From Chrysomallon squamiferum (Eukaryota > Mollusca > Gastropoda > Neomphalida > Peltospiridae), in NCBI GenBank assembly GCA_012295275.1, contig CM022675.1, positions 2,915,536 to 2,966,535 on the forward strand: 51,000 nucleotides of DNA, in the 5' to 3' direction. The notes under the pieces are model-generated. The model was given only the letters and a program-made list of their open reading frames with translations, made no database searches and was not told the origin of the DNA. The position numbers were made by a program, and so were the translations under genes. The first letter of the stretch is position 1; every line of letters begins with the position of its first letter. This document shows positions 11,600 to 23,929 of the stretch, one piece after another.

Positions 11600-12660
11600 A
11601 TGTACATTCACATGTACATGTGTGTGTGTGTGTGTGTGGGAGGGCATCAGTGGTAACATTAATACTACTACTACTACTACTATGAGTACTACTATGCTAT
11701 TACCACCACTACTTCTGCTACTACAACTACCACTACCACCACAACCACCACTGTTACTGCCAGGAGCAGAACTACATTTGAACAGATATGGGAGGTTTGG
11801 AAGCAGCATAACAGATAACCATAATTCTTTTTAAAATTTAACCATGGCATCTCAGAAATTCATTACAATTTTGTAGCAGTGTTAACTTATGTTACTTCTA
11901 AAGCCCTTCTTTCATAGAAGATCCATCCCTCCTTGACTACTACTACTACTACTACTACTAATAATATTGACAAAAACAATAAATACCAGAAACAACTTCA
12001 ATAGCAACACTGACAGTAACAGTTACTGAAAAGACCAACTGCACAATAACATTATGATTAATAGTACAGACGTAAGCAGTAATATTAACCGAAATGATAA
12101 AAATAACAGTTACCCTAAACACAGCAAAATGAGAACAATCACAACAATATTAACAGAACACCGGATGATAATTATGACAATTTACTAATAATAATCATAG
12201 TGATATGAGCAGAACACTGACAGCAACGACATCAACAACCACAACAATATAGGAGTAACAGCTACACCAAGCATATTCAAAGAAAATGAGAACCACAATA
12301 CTAATATCAAAACAAAGGCAATGACAGCGATATCAATACAAATAAAGATTATGACGACAACAACAACAATGACAACAATGTCAGTTGGGAAAGGACCAAT
12401 ATTAACAATAAAGACAAGAAAGACAATGACAGCAATTTTCTCCTCACACTTATAAACTTTATCAATTAAATGTTTTGAAATAAAAGCTTTTTGAATTTTT
12501 ATCCTAACATCCATCATAAACGTGTTCAATTTTCATACGAAAAATCTCTCAAGATAAATAGATAATTAAATCTAATGTGAACAGTAACCATAGTCCTGAA
12601 AGTAATACAACACTAACCCTGATCCTAGTGATAATCCTAACAGCAATGGTAATCTGACTA
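11600..12660. repeat. AAC/ACT-rich dispersed repeat, copy 1
   Basis: It starts at a (GT)n run (11618-11637) and proceeds through ACT triplets (11666-11685 and 11936-11960), then a long cryptic AAC/ATA-rich stretch with non-repetitive landmarks. These include ATTATGATTAA, TATTAACCGAAATG, AATGAGAAC, AACAGAACACCG, GACAGCAACGACATCAACAA and CTAACATCCATCAT. The same landmarks in the same order occur at 43790-44610, so this is a repeat family and not independent simple sequence. Open frames within it are low-complexity artefacts. Confidence 0.65.
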
Positions 12661-12689
12661 ATCTCAGAACAGAACAGAACTTGTCAGCC

Positions 12690-15600
12690 AGAGACACTCA
12701 GAAAAGTACTTTTCAAGTGACACTATCCCAGATTAAAGCTGTGACCATACACTTTTCAAGTGACACTATTCCAGACTAAAGCTATGACCCATACACTTTT
12801 CAAGTGACACTATCCGAGAATAAAGCTGTGACACATACACTTTTCAAGTGACACTATCCCAGACTAAAGCTGTGACCCATACACTTTTCAAGTGACACTA
12901 TTCCAGACTAAAGCTGTGACCCATACTTTTCAAGTGACACTATCTCAGACTAAAGCTGTGACCCATACACTTTTCAAGTGACTCTGTTCCAGACTAAAGC
13001 TGTGACCCATACTTTTCAAGTGACACTATCTCAGACTAAAGCTGTGACCCATACTTTTCAAGTGACACTATCTCAGACTAAAGCTGTGACCCATACTTTT
13101 CAAGTGACACTATCCCAGACTAAAGCTGTGACCCATACACTTTTCAAGTGACACTATCTCAGACTAAAGCTGTGACCCATACACTTTTCAAGTGACACTA
13201 TCCCAGACTAAAGTCTATACCAGACTAAAGCTATGATCCATACACTTTTCAAGTGACACTATCCCAGAATAAAGTCTATACCAGACTAAAGCTGTGACCA
13301 TACACTTTTCAAGTGACACTATTCCAGACTAAAACTGTGACCCATACACTTTTCAAGTGACACTATCCCAGACTAAAGTCTATACCAGACTAAAGCTATG
13401 ATCCATACACTTTTCAAGTGACACTATCTCAGACTAAAGCTATGACCCATACTTTTCAAGTGACACTATCCCAGACTAAAGCTGTGACCCATACACTTTT
13501 CAAGTGACACTATCCCAGACTAAAGCTATGACCCATACACTTTTCAAGTGACACTATCCCAGACTAAAGTCTATACCAGACTAAAGCTATGATCCATACA
13601 CTTTTCAAGTGACACTATCTCAGACTAAAGCTATGACCCATACACTTTTCAAGTGACACTATCTCAGACTAAAGCTGTGACCCATACACTTTTCAAGTGA
13701 CACTATCCCAGACTAAAGTCTATACCAGACTAAAGCTATGATCCATACACTTTCAAGTGACACTATCTCAGACTAAAGCTATGACCCATACACTTTTCCA
13801 GTGACACTATCCCAGACTAAAGCTATGACCCATACACTTTTCAAGTGACACTATTCCAGACTAAAGCTGTGACCCATACTTTTCAAGTGACACTATCCCA
13901 GACTAAAGCTGTGACCCATACACTTTTCAAGTGACACTATTCCAGACTAAAGCTGTGACCCATACTTTTCAAGTGACACTATCTCAGACTAAAGCTGTGA
14001 CCCATACACTTTTCAAGTGACTCTGTTCCAGACTAAAGCTGTGACCCATACTTTTCAAGTGACACTATCTCAGACTAAAGCTGTGACCCATACTTTTCAA
14101 GTGACACTATCTCAGACTAAAGCTGTGACCCATACTTTTCAAGTGACACTATCCCAGACTAAAGCTGTGACCCATACTTTTCAAGTGACACTATCTCAGA
14201 CTAAAGCTGTGACCCATACTTTTCAAGTGACACTATCTCAGACTAAAGCTGTGACCCATACTTTTCAAGTGACACTATCTCAGACTAAAGCTGTGACCCA
14301 TACTTTTCAAGTGACACTATCTCAGACTAAAGCTGTGACCCATACTTTTCAAGTGACACTATCTCAGACTAAAGCTGTGACCCATACACTTTTCAAGTGA
14401 CACTATCCCAGACTAAAGTCTATACCAGACTAAAGCTATGATCCATACACTTTTCAAGTGACACTATCTCAGACTAAAGTCTATATCAGACTAAAGCTAT
14501 GATCCATACACTTTTCAAGTGACACTATCCCAGACTAAAGTCTATACCAGACTAAAGCTATGATCCATACACTTTTCAAGTGACACTATCTCAGACTAAA
14601 GCTATGACCCATACACTTTTCCAGTGACACTATCCCAGACTAAAGCTATGACCCATACACTTTTCAAGTGACACTATTCCAGACTAAAGCTGTGACCCAT
14701 ACACTTTTCAAGTGACACTATTCCAGACTAAAGCTGTGACCCATACACTTTTCAAGTGACACTATCCCAGACTAAAGCTGTGACCCATACACTTTTCAAG
14801 TGACACTATTCCAGACTAAAGCTGTGACCCATACTTTTCAAGTGACACTATCTCAGACTAAAGCTGTGACCCATACACTTTTCAAGTGACTCTGTTCCAG
14901 ACTAAAGCTGTGACCCATACTTTTCAAGTGACACTATCTCAGACTAAAGCTGTGACCCATACACTTTTCAAGTGACACTATCCCAGACTAAAGTCTATAC
15001 CAGACTAAAGCTATGATCCATACACTTTTCAAGTGACACTATCTCAGACTAAAGCTATGACCCATACTTTTCAAGTGACACTATCCCAGACTAAAGCTGT
15101 GACCCATACACTTTTCAAGTGACACTATCCCAGACTAAAGTCTATACCAGACTAAAGCTGTGACCATACACTTTTCAAGTGACACTATTCCAGACTAAAA
15201 CTGTGACCCATACACTTTTCAAGTGACACTATCTCAGACTAAAGCTGTGACCCATACACTTTTCAAGTGACACTATCCCAGACTAAAGTCTATACCAGAC
15301 TAAAGCTATGATCCATACACTTTTCAAGTGACACTATCTCAGACTAAAGCTATGACCCATACACTTTTCAAGTGACACTATCCCAGACTAAAGCTGTGAC
15401 ACATACACTTTTCAAGTGACACTATCTCAGACTAAAGCTGTGACCCATACACTTTTCAAGTGACACTATCCCAGACTAAAGTCTATACCAGACTAAAGCT
15501 ATGATCCATACACTTTTCAAGTGACACTATCTCAGACTAAAGTCTATACCAGACTAAAGCTGTGACACATACACTTTTCAAGTGACACTATCTCAGACTA

Positions 15601-17574
15601 AAGCTGTGACCCATACACTTTTCAAGTGACACTATCCCAGACTAAAGTCTATACCAGACTAAAGCTATGATCCATACACTTTTCAAGTGACACTATCTCA
15701 GACTAAAGCTATGACCCATACACTTTTCAAGTGACACTATCCCAGACTAAAGCTGTGACACATACACTTTTCAAGTGACACTATCTCAGACTAAAGCTGT
15801 GACCCATACACTTTTCAAGTGACACTATCCCAGACTAAAGTCTATACCAGACTAAAGCTATGATCCATACACTTTTCAAGTGACACTATCTCAGACTAAA
15901 GCTATGACCCATACACTTTTCAAGTGACACTATCTCAGACTAAAGCTATGACCCATACTTTTCAAGTGACACTATCCCAGACTAAAGCTGTGACCCATAC
16001 ACTTTTCAAGTGACACTATTCCAGACTAAAACTATGACCCATACACTTTTCAAGTGACACTATCTCAGACTAAAGCTATGACCCATACTTTTCAAGTGAC
16101 ACTATCCCAGACTAAAGCTGTGACCCATACACTTTTCAAGTGACACTATTCCAGACTAAAACTATGACCCATACACTTTTCAAGTGACACTATCTCAGAC
16201 TAAAGCTGTGACCCATACACTTTTCAAGTGACACTATCCCAGACTAAAGTCTATACCAGACTAAAGCTATGATCCATACACTTTTCAAGTGACACTATCT
16301 CAGACTAAAGCTATGACCCATACTTTTCAAGTGACACTATCCCAGACTAAAGCTGTGACCCATACACTTTTCAAGTGACACTATTCCAGACTAAAACTAT
16401 GACCCATACACTTTTCAAGTGACACTATCTCAGACTAAAGCTATGACCCATACTTTTCAAGTGACACTATCCCAGACTAAAGCTGTGACCCATACACTTT
16501 TCAAGTGACACTATTCCAGACTAAAACTATGACCCATACACTTTTCAAGTGACACTATCTCAGACTAAAGCTGTGACCCATACACTTTTCAAGTGACACT
16601 ATCCCAGACTAAAGTCTATACCAGACTAAAGCTATGATCCATACACTTTTCAAGTGACACTATCTCAGACTAAAGCTATGACCCATACTTTTCAAGTGAC
16701 ACTATCCCAGACTAAAGCTGTGACCCATACACTTTTCAAGTGACACTATTCCAGACTAAAACTATGACCCATACACTTTTCAAGTGACACTATCTCAGAC
16801 TAAAGCTATGACCCATACTTTTCAAGTGACACTATCCCAGACTAAAGTCTATGACCCATACACTTTTCAAGTGACACTATTCCAGACTAAAACTATGACC
16901 CATACACTTTTCAAGTGACACTATCCCAGACTAAAGCTATGACCCATACACTTTTCAAGTGACACTATCCCAGACTAAAGTCTATACCAGACTAAAGCTA
17001 TGATCCATACACTTTTCAAGTGACACTATCAGACTCAGACTTTTAAAGCTATCTCAGACCCATATACACTTTTCAAGTGACACTATCCCAGACTAAAGCT
17101 GTGACCATACACTTTTCAAGTGACACTATCCCAGACTAAAGCTGTGACCCATACACTTTTCAAGTGACACTATCCCAGACTAAAGTCTGTACCAGACACT
17201 TTTCAATGACCCCCAGACTTTTCTGTGAGTGACACTATCCCAGACTAAAGCTGTGACCCATACACTTTTCAAGTGACACTATCCCAGACTAAAGCTGTGA
17301 CCCATACACTTTTCAAGTGACACTATCTCAGACTAAAGTCTATACCAGACTAAAGCTGTGACCCATACACTTTTCAAGTGACACTATCCCAGACTAAAGC
17401 TGTGACCCATACACTTTTCAAGTGACACTATCTCAGACTAAAGCTGTGACCCATACACTTTTCAAGTGACACTATCCCAGACTAAAGTCTATACCAGACT
17501 AAAGCTATGATCCATACACTTTTCAAGTGACACTATCTCAGACTAAAGCTATGACCCATACACTTTCAGTCAAT
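12690..17574 (+). repeat. 4.9-kb satellite, 42/44/61-bp units with higher-order repeats
   Basis: About 110 tandem units are built on TTTTCAAGTGACACTAT, then C/T-C-CAGACTAAAGC, then TGTGACCCATAC. Three unit types are visible. The 42-bp form ends CATAC, the 44-bp form ends CATACAC, and the 61-bp form carries an extra TCTATACCAGACTAAAG. Higher-order repetition is clear: the 61-bp form starts at 16250, 16615 and 16981 (365-366 bp apart). In 14017-14400 mainly 42-bp units are stacked, creating a false 127-codon frame of a 14-residue repeat. A scrambled patch lies at 17030-17060 and 17195-17225. No promoter or coding role is evident. Confidence 0.97.
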
Positions 17575-17704
17575 AAAACTGGAGGATACAGTATCAGTTT
17601 AAAAACAACCAATGTAGTAGATGAACAGTGAGAAAAAGTTTTATTGTCTAAAATAAAATTTCTGTATCAGTACAAAGTAACAAAACGAACATTTGAAACT
17701 CCAA

Positions 17705-17935
17705 GATAAAAAATGTTAAATTATTACAAACTGACAAATTCTACAAAACCAATAGTTTTATTATTAATTCTTGTTTATTTAGATAAACTACTATTAAATT
17801 ATTACAGACTAATATGTACTATAAAACTACTAGTTTTATTATTAATTTGTTTTCTTCTTATATACAAATTTTTAAATTATAACAAACATATCATACAAAA
17901 ATACCACTTTTATTATTAATTCATGTTTTCTTACA
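17705..17935. repeat. about 85-bp tandem repeat, 3 diverged copies
   Basis: AAATTATTACA recurs near 17718 and 17797, and AAATTATAACA near 17872. Each is followed by ACTA/ATAC-A-AAA and then TTTTATTATTAATT. This explains the 68-codon open frame here, which is not a gene. Confidence 0.7.
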
Positions 17936-17999
17936 TTTCCGTATGTGCATTATTGTCACAGCATTGATGTTTGTAATAGTTATTCATGAAAACTGAATA

Positions 18000-18190
18000 A
18001 ACAGAACACACAGCCACACACACACAAACACCTACACATATCTATAATTATTTATACACACACACACACACACACAAACATCTACACATATCTATAATTA
18101 TTTATATACACACACACACAAACATCTACACATATCTATAATTATTTATATACACACACACACAAACATCTACACATATCTATAATCTAT
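18000..18190. repeat. CA-rich tandem repeat, about 46-bp unit, 4 copies
   Basis: CACACACAAACA, then TCTACACATATCTATAATTA, then TTTATA recurs four times with varying CA lengths. Confidence 0.8.
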
Positions 18191-18589
18191 AATAATACAG
18201 TATGTGTGTACATAAATAATTAATCATAAATTTTTTTTAAAAAACACATACACACATGTATTATTTGAAACCTTTATTTATAAACATATCAATGATATCA
18301 TACATTAATAAATTAAAAGCATTAATTACATAGCTATATTCAGTTTTTAGGTGATCTGCATGCAAATGAAACATACTCAGACATAATTTTAGAGAAAACA
18401 AAAATCAGATGAAAAACAAAAACAAAATTAGAATAAACAATAGTACAAATTTAATAATTTATTTCAAAATATTTGTATATTTAAAGAGGCATTTACTTTG
18501 TAACTTATGATTTATTACAATGATGATGATGATGTTTTTTATTATTATTGTTATTATTATTATGGTGTCAAATAAATTAAGTAAATTAT

Positions 18590-19280
18590 ATTATATTCAC
18601 TCACTAATTCTCTATCATTACAAATAAAATTGCTTTAAATTTGACTTAATTCTGATGAAATAAAATGTTAATAACCAAAGATAAAATAACCACTCCCCAG
18701 AAAAATGCATCCTGTTTAATATTATTTAAATATCAGCAGGCTACATTAACAGAAATACCAAGTTTAATTTACTAAATGAATCTGTAAAATAAATAAATGA
18801 GAAAACAACTAAGAATATTAACTGAAATGAGTAATAAACAATCTCACTGATTTATCTGATTAATAACAACATTTACAGTGAATATTACATATTACTGACA
18901 TAGCATTTTATTTTGTGTATTTAAATGTATCCTTTGTGCTGAATATTAATTTCTAAAACATCACGAAAATTAAATATTCATTCATTTAAATGTGCCATTC
19001 TTTTGTTGTTCTTTTTCTGATAACAATGAGTGTAAATTAAATTGAGAAAAATAGTTTCTAACTTGATCTAAACATTTATCAATTTTTAGATGACAACATT
19101 TAGAATACTTCAAATTTAAATTGTATCGTATATACTTAGTATTTCTTTAACATTACAAATAATAAGTTTACTTTAAATTAATTTAACTGTGAAGAATTAA
19201 AATGTTAATAACGAAGGATGCATCCTGTTTAATATTAAGTAATTTCAATATCAACAGGCTGTTGTAATCTTAATCTTAGT
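18590..19280. repeat. diverged duplicated segment beside the IAP gene
   Basis: The stretch around 18610-18750 (ATTACAAATAAAAT, AAAATGTTAATAAC, ATGCATCCTGTTTAATATTA, ATATCAGCAGGCT) is repeated with changes around 19150-19262 (ATTACAAATAATAAG, AAAATGTTAATAACGAAGGA, GCATCCTGTTTAATATTAAG, ATATCAACAGGCTG). It is a local duplication of roughly 150 bp or more, spaced about 530 bp. The function is unknown and may only concern the 3' flank of the IAP locus. Confidence 0.65.
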
Positions 19281-19306
19281 AATTATATTTTTAGTCATTT
19301 TTCAGT

Positions 19307-19473
19307 TTAACAAACATTTGGAACTATGAAAGAAAACCTTTCAGAAATAAACAGGTGTCCAGAACAATCATCTTTTCTGTTCAGAACTTTTAGTTTTTCT
19401 TTCTTACTGACAGGATGAACTGTCGTGTACACAAGCTGGACCCTAGAACTGCTCATCTTCCTGAAACTTTCAT
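19307..19473 (-). CDS. possible alternative 3' exon of the IAP gene
   Basis: On the minus strand a clean acceptor (GATTTTCACTTTCAG) ends at 19474. The following sequence is open for 55 codons in only one phase and then stops with TAA at 19309-19307. If the IAP exon is spliced at the weak donor T/GTTAGG (after 20023), the phase matches exactly and the protein grows from 318 to 372 residues, with a basic tail holding SSSRVQLVYTTV and KKEKLKVLNRKDD. It has no RING finger. A possible ATTAAA lies at 19233-19228. The exon is an inference from splice signals and phase only; the unspliced reading already has a stop. Confidence 0.35.
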
Positions 19474-20017
19474 CTGAAAGTGAAAATCAAATTACAAATG
19501 TTACTGGTTTCATTTATCAATTCTTCTAGTGTGTGTGTGTGTGTGAAACTTTGTTCTTTTTATTTTATTTACTTTACATATGTTACAGGAAATATTATAA
19601 TCTATTTTTAAAAAATTAAAAATGTGTATTCCGATTGCAATTATACATATTCCTGTAACATATATAAAATAAATAATCAAGAGCAAAGTTTAACAACAAT
19701 TCAAGCATATCTAGACTTTAATTATTAAATATTAAATATTTAACATTTATTAGAATTCATATCTTTATCTTTTTCTTTCTATTTTTTATTTTTTCTAGTT
19801 GATATTTTAAAACAAACTATCTATAAAGATATGCTTTGGTTTGCTTTATTTTTTATTATCTGTTGTTGTTGGGCTTTTATTTTTTAGTTACCTTTCAACA
19901 AATATTGTCCACTGTTTTGATAATACAGGAACTCTTGCATAGCATTAATCGTTCTTAACATCTTTTTATTACAAATGAGGCTTTATTGGCTAGAATAGCA
20001 TGTCACGTGATACTAAC

Positions 20018-20974
20018 CTAACAGGATCCTTCAAGTTCCAAGACTGCTTCGAAAAGTGTTACTGCATTTGGAAAATCAGAACCATCTTTTCTTTTCCGAT
20101 TATCAATGGACTTTTGAATAAGTTCAATAGAATATCCCATTTCCAAAACTGCCTGGATCGCTGGGCTGTAGACATAATTACTACTCGAGCTGTCATCACT
20201 TGTTGCTTGAGTCACAACGCTATTCACAGATTTTACAAAACAGCTGTTGTCGGCTTTATTGCAACTCTTTTCAACAATATTCGTTTTATTTTTCGAGTCC
20301 TTCTTTAATTCCTCAACTTCAACCATTTTCCTTATTTCATCAACGTCCAGTTTGTCAGCGAATTCACAGTTCTTAGCCCATTCTTTGTGAACAACTGGCG
20401 GAAAATCATCGTCATCCCAGTCACGCAAAGTTAGTCCACAATGAAAACATCTTGCGCGATCGGCCGATCCTATGTAGAAAAATCCACAATGAGCCAAAAT
20501 ACTCGGCTTCTGCAAGGGCGATAAGAGCGGCCATCCAACGAAGCTTTCCAACCTTTTTTCATAGCTCTCGTAGTCCCTGTATTTTGGAATACTACCAGAA
20601 CTAGTAGTAATACAAGAATCCGATTTATTATATTCCGAATCTCCGCTCGAAGAAAATTTTGTCTTAATGAAACTACAACCTGATGCATTCTTTCTATGTT
20701 CTTGCAAAGGGTCCTCGTTTCCAGTCCAGTTAAACAATCTAATACCACAGGATTCACAAACAACCTTATCAGACGTACCCGTGTACACAAATCCAGCCAT
20801 TGCCAACTGCAGAGAAGTTTTCTTGCCTTTGTAATTTTTGAAAGTCTCCAATCTTTTACTTAACATTTCAGCTTCATGGGTACGATTTTCAGGATTACTG
20901 TTGTTAAAAAATACACTTAGGTTTGAATTCACTGGAACTGAATCTGTCTGAATATCAGAACTTACCTCAGACAT
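20018..20974 (-). CDS. inhibitor of apoptosis protein, BIR-BIR-UBA
   Basis: This is a 318-residue protein of the BIRC/IAP family, which in animals binds caspases or immune adaptors in the cytoplasm. BIR1 (about residues 36-105) has CESCG, then tryptophan, histidine and cysteine in the exact C-x2-C-x16-H-x6-C zinc pattern. BIR2 (about 138-210) repeats it with CFHCG, DW and NCEF. Residues about 270-316 (AIQAVLEMGYSIELIQKSI) match the UBA domain of cIAP/XIAP proteins, which binds ubiquitin. No RING finger follows, so ligase activity is not expected from this reading. The start is the ATG at 20974 in good context (AAAATG). The frame is open upstream to 21046, but only with a TTG. A perfect GAG/GTAAGT donor lies three codons after the ATG, and a phase-matched downstream exon may extend the C terminus. 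The gene looks intact. Confidence 0.85.
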   Translation of the reverse strand: MSEVSSDIQTDSVPVNSNLSVFFNNSNPENRTHEAEMLSKRLETFKNYKGKKTSLQLAMAGFVYTGTSDKVVCESCGIRLFNWTGNEDPLQEHRKNASGCSFIKTKFSSSGDSEYNKSDSCITTSSGSIPKYRDYESYEKRLESFVGWPLLSPLQKPSILAHCGFFYIGSADRARCFHCGLTLRDWDDDDFPPVVHKEWAKNCEFADKLDVDEIRKMVEVEELKKDSKNKTNIVEKSCNKADNSCFVKSVNSVVTQATSDDSSSSNYVYSPAIQAVLEMGYSIELIQKSIDNRKRKDGSDFPNAVTLFEAVLELEGSC

Positions 20975-21099
20975 TTTGATAAATTCGAGCAACTGATTTC
21001 TTCTTAGCGAGTATAAATGGCGTCGGCTATATTTTCTCAGAGCCAATCAGACTACAGATATCTGCACAATTTTCTCCCGGTTCTAAAAATACATCGGGG

Positions 21100-22369
21100 A
21101 ATTCCGAATTATGTTACTATAATTAAACCAAATTTTATTTCTACGTATTCCATATACTGAAAAAAGAGCGAACTGCCGAAATCTGAATAGTTTATTTCGT
21201 GGTTGGATCACAATTAATTATATATTACAGACATTATACAAGTGTTGATAGAGTGTATATACTTACAGACTAGGAAACGACTGTTAAACAAATTCTTTAA
21301 AAATTAATTTATGGTGGAAAAAATTTGTTAACGATCAATTACAAAAAATAAAATAAAACAAATAAACAAACCAAACAGAGAAACAAATAATAAGAAGAAG
21401 AAGAAGAAGAAGAAGAGTAAGGAGAAGAAGAAGAAGAATTTAATTTTTAATTCTAATTTTTGAAAGATGTTATTGTTCTTATTATATTTGTATATAGTTA
21501 TCGCCTTTTATTTTTACAGACAACATATTCCTACAGAAAACGTTTCTATGCCGCGTTAATTTTTATTTATAATTATTATTTGTTTATTCTTTTTTACACT
21601 TCCCTCGTTTTTTTTTATTCATCGGATTTGCGTCGTTACCGTATCGATATGTCTCTATATTAAAACCTAAATAACTGTAACGATATATTACGATATGAGC
21701 ATTAAATATATCCCGAACAGAAACCAGCCTGCTTTGTCTAAAAGATAATTTTCAAATAAAACACAGATTTACAACACCAGACCTAACAGTTTTTACTTAT
21801 TGTTAAGCTTTATGAATTTATTATTTTAAAATTTTAAAATTTTATTTTATTTGATGTTATTTATTCTTGTACGTTTTATATAAATATTTAGTAAAATACA
21901 AATCTCGGAGTAGAAATGAACTGTTTTAAATGATCTTACTCAGTTTTTTTGTTCTTTCTTTGTGCCCTCCTCTGTTTTCTGTATTTTTGTAAAGGTTTGT
22001 AGAATCGAATCTTCTCAGTATATTTCCTAATCAACCAGGAACTTTTTATTTTGTTTATGAATGAATATTGCGTGTTTCCTGTTTCCTAATTATAATTTTC
22101 TGCTACAAACATTTAATAGCAACACTTTGTGATAGCAAGTAAATTCCGTACAAATTTTGAATAAACGAGTGTTATTGTTGTGTTCTTCTTTTTACTGCTG
22201 TTGTTTATTTTATTCATTACAACAACACAAAAACAACAACAACAATAACAACAACTACTACTACTATTACTACTACCAGTACCGGTGTTGTTGTTGTTGT
22301 TATTAAAAATACCAGACCAATTATCGTTACTCTTGGCAGTTCTGGATTTTCCAAATTTCTTCACGAAGG

Positions 22370-22370
<1 letters not shown>
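21100..22370. other. IAP upstream region and noncoding DNA
   Basis: No TATA box or other clear promoter element was pinned down upstream of the IAP start. The stretch holds a (GAA)n run at about 21392-21437, an AAC/ACT-rich patch at 22214-22300, and otherwise A+T-rich unique sequence. No gene was recognised. Confidence 0.5.

Positions 22371-22372
<2 letters not shown>

Positions 22373-22438
<66 letters not shown>
22373..22438. repeat. (CA)33 microsatellite
   Basis: An uninterrupted CA dinucleotide run. The minus-strand frame reading poly(Cys-Val) through it is an artefact. Confidence 0.97.
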
Positions 22439-22439
<1 letters not shown>

Positions 22440-23144
22440 TATTAAAGCATTATAAAGACAATGTTGTTGAAATATGAAAATGTTATCACCAAAAAAAAAC
22501 CCACCCAAAACACAACATTGGCTTCCCATGAAAATAATAGTTATACTGATTTCTACGACAATGTGAATTAGAATTGTCAAAGTTATTAACGGTGTAAGGG
22601 AAATAACTCTAATAAGGCTATGTCGAACACGTGACGGGTTCCCTTTTCTGTCCGCCATATTTAAAGATACGTGCAAAGTGCAGAGTTTTTCTTGGAAGCA
22701 AGGATTAACATTTGGTGTTATCAAGGTGTTATGGATTTATGTTGGTTTTATCAAGTTACCATGGATTTTCACAATTATAAAGGTATATTACTTTTATCAG
22801 GTCTGCTAAGTAACTGGTTTTTCATTACCTTGATAATTGATTAAAACAGACTTCACAATTTCACTCTTAGATGAAAAAGAACAGATGAAAACAAAAGTTC
22901 ATCTAGATCAGATGTTTAATTTTGTTTAAAATATTATCCAAATACGACGGCTGTTACCATTTTTTTAATATTTACATTAAGTCAAAAATCATCTTGATTT
23001 GTTGCTATGAGTCATAAATTAAACAAACTCTTATCATTATCATTAATGATTGTGGCCGCCTGTTGCTACACGTACTAAAAAGTGCCATTTGATTGGGCAT
23101 TTTTATTTGTTTATTTATTTATTTATAATAATAATAAGTAGAAA

Positions 23145-23204
<60 letters not shown>

Positions 23205-23690
23205 ACAGGTGGAGCATGGTTAGGTTGTTATTTTATAATATTACTGAATATAAACATCAATTTAAATATATTGTCTATCAATGTGAATGTATCACACACT
23301 CGAACATACAGTTATAATACATTTTGATTCCTCCTCTTCCATATTGTTAATTTATTATTAAGTACATTTGTTCTTAAAACCTTGTCTACCTTTTTCTTTT
23401 GCAACTTGGTATATTCCCAGTTTTATAAAGTTATTTTGCTTTATAAGACAATATTAGAATTTTAATAAATTAAAATCACAGCATTTTTTCAGTAAAGTTT
23501 GAAAAAAGAAGGACAATTACCCTAATTATCGGATAAAATATTGCCATTACTCCATTATGTTTCAAGTTACCATCATAAATTTTATTGTAAGTTTTCTCCA
23601 TTCTCTATCCAATTCTGCAGAAATAATTTATCTCAGAGACATTTATTCTATTTTATATTTCTTTTGTCACATACTGGGGCCCAATATTGA
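22440..23690. other. noncoding stretch with an ATT microsatellite
   Basis: (TTA)n occupies 23146-23203 and a TTTA run precedes it. A CCGCCATATT word near 22651 (reverse AATATGGCGG) resembles a YY1-type core-promoter motif, but no transcript can be traced from it. A GGGAAATAACTC motif copy is at 22598. Confidence 0.5.
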
Positions 23691-23929
23691 GTCTAATTGC
23701 TGAGGTATGAAAAGCCATAACTTTGATTCTGTTTTTTAAATGTATTTATTTATTTATTTCTATATCACATAGATACCATAAGTGATAGAAAAGCAAAGGA
23801 GACCACAGAGAGCAACAGTAGGTACCAGCAGGCACATTTTTTCCAACTTCACATAATATGCAAAGCTGTATCAAAAAGAAACAAAACACACAAAAAGTTA
23901 TGACTCTATCTACAGCGGTTCAAAAGATA

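Noticed and set aside
12690-17574. A CRISPR array or integron-like repeat array
   Set aside because: There are no unique spacers between repeats; units are contiguous and near-identical, so it is an ordinary eukaryotic satellite.
20975-21046. Upstream 24-codon extension of the IAP frame
   Set aside because: Its first codon is TTG, not ATG, and the extension lies before a well-placed ATG in good context. It is not a likely start.
22113-22724. 203-codon minus-strand frame
   Set aside because: It passes through (CA)33 and AAC triplets. It has no family resemblance and no splice or promoter support.
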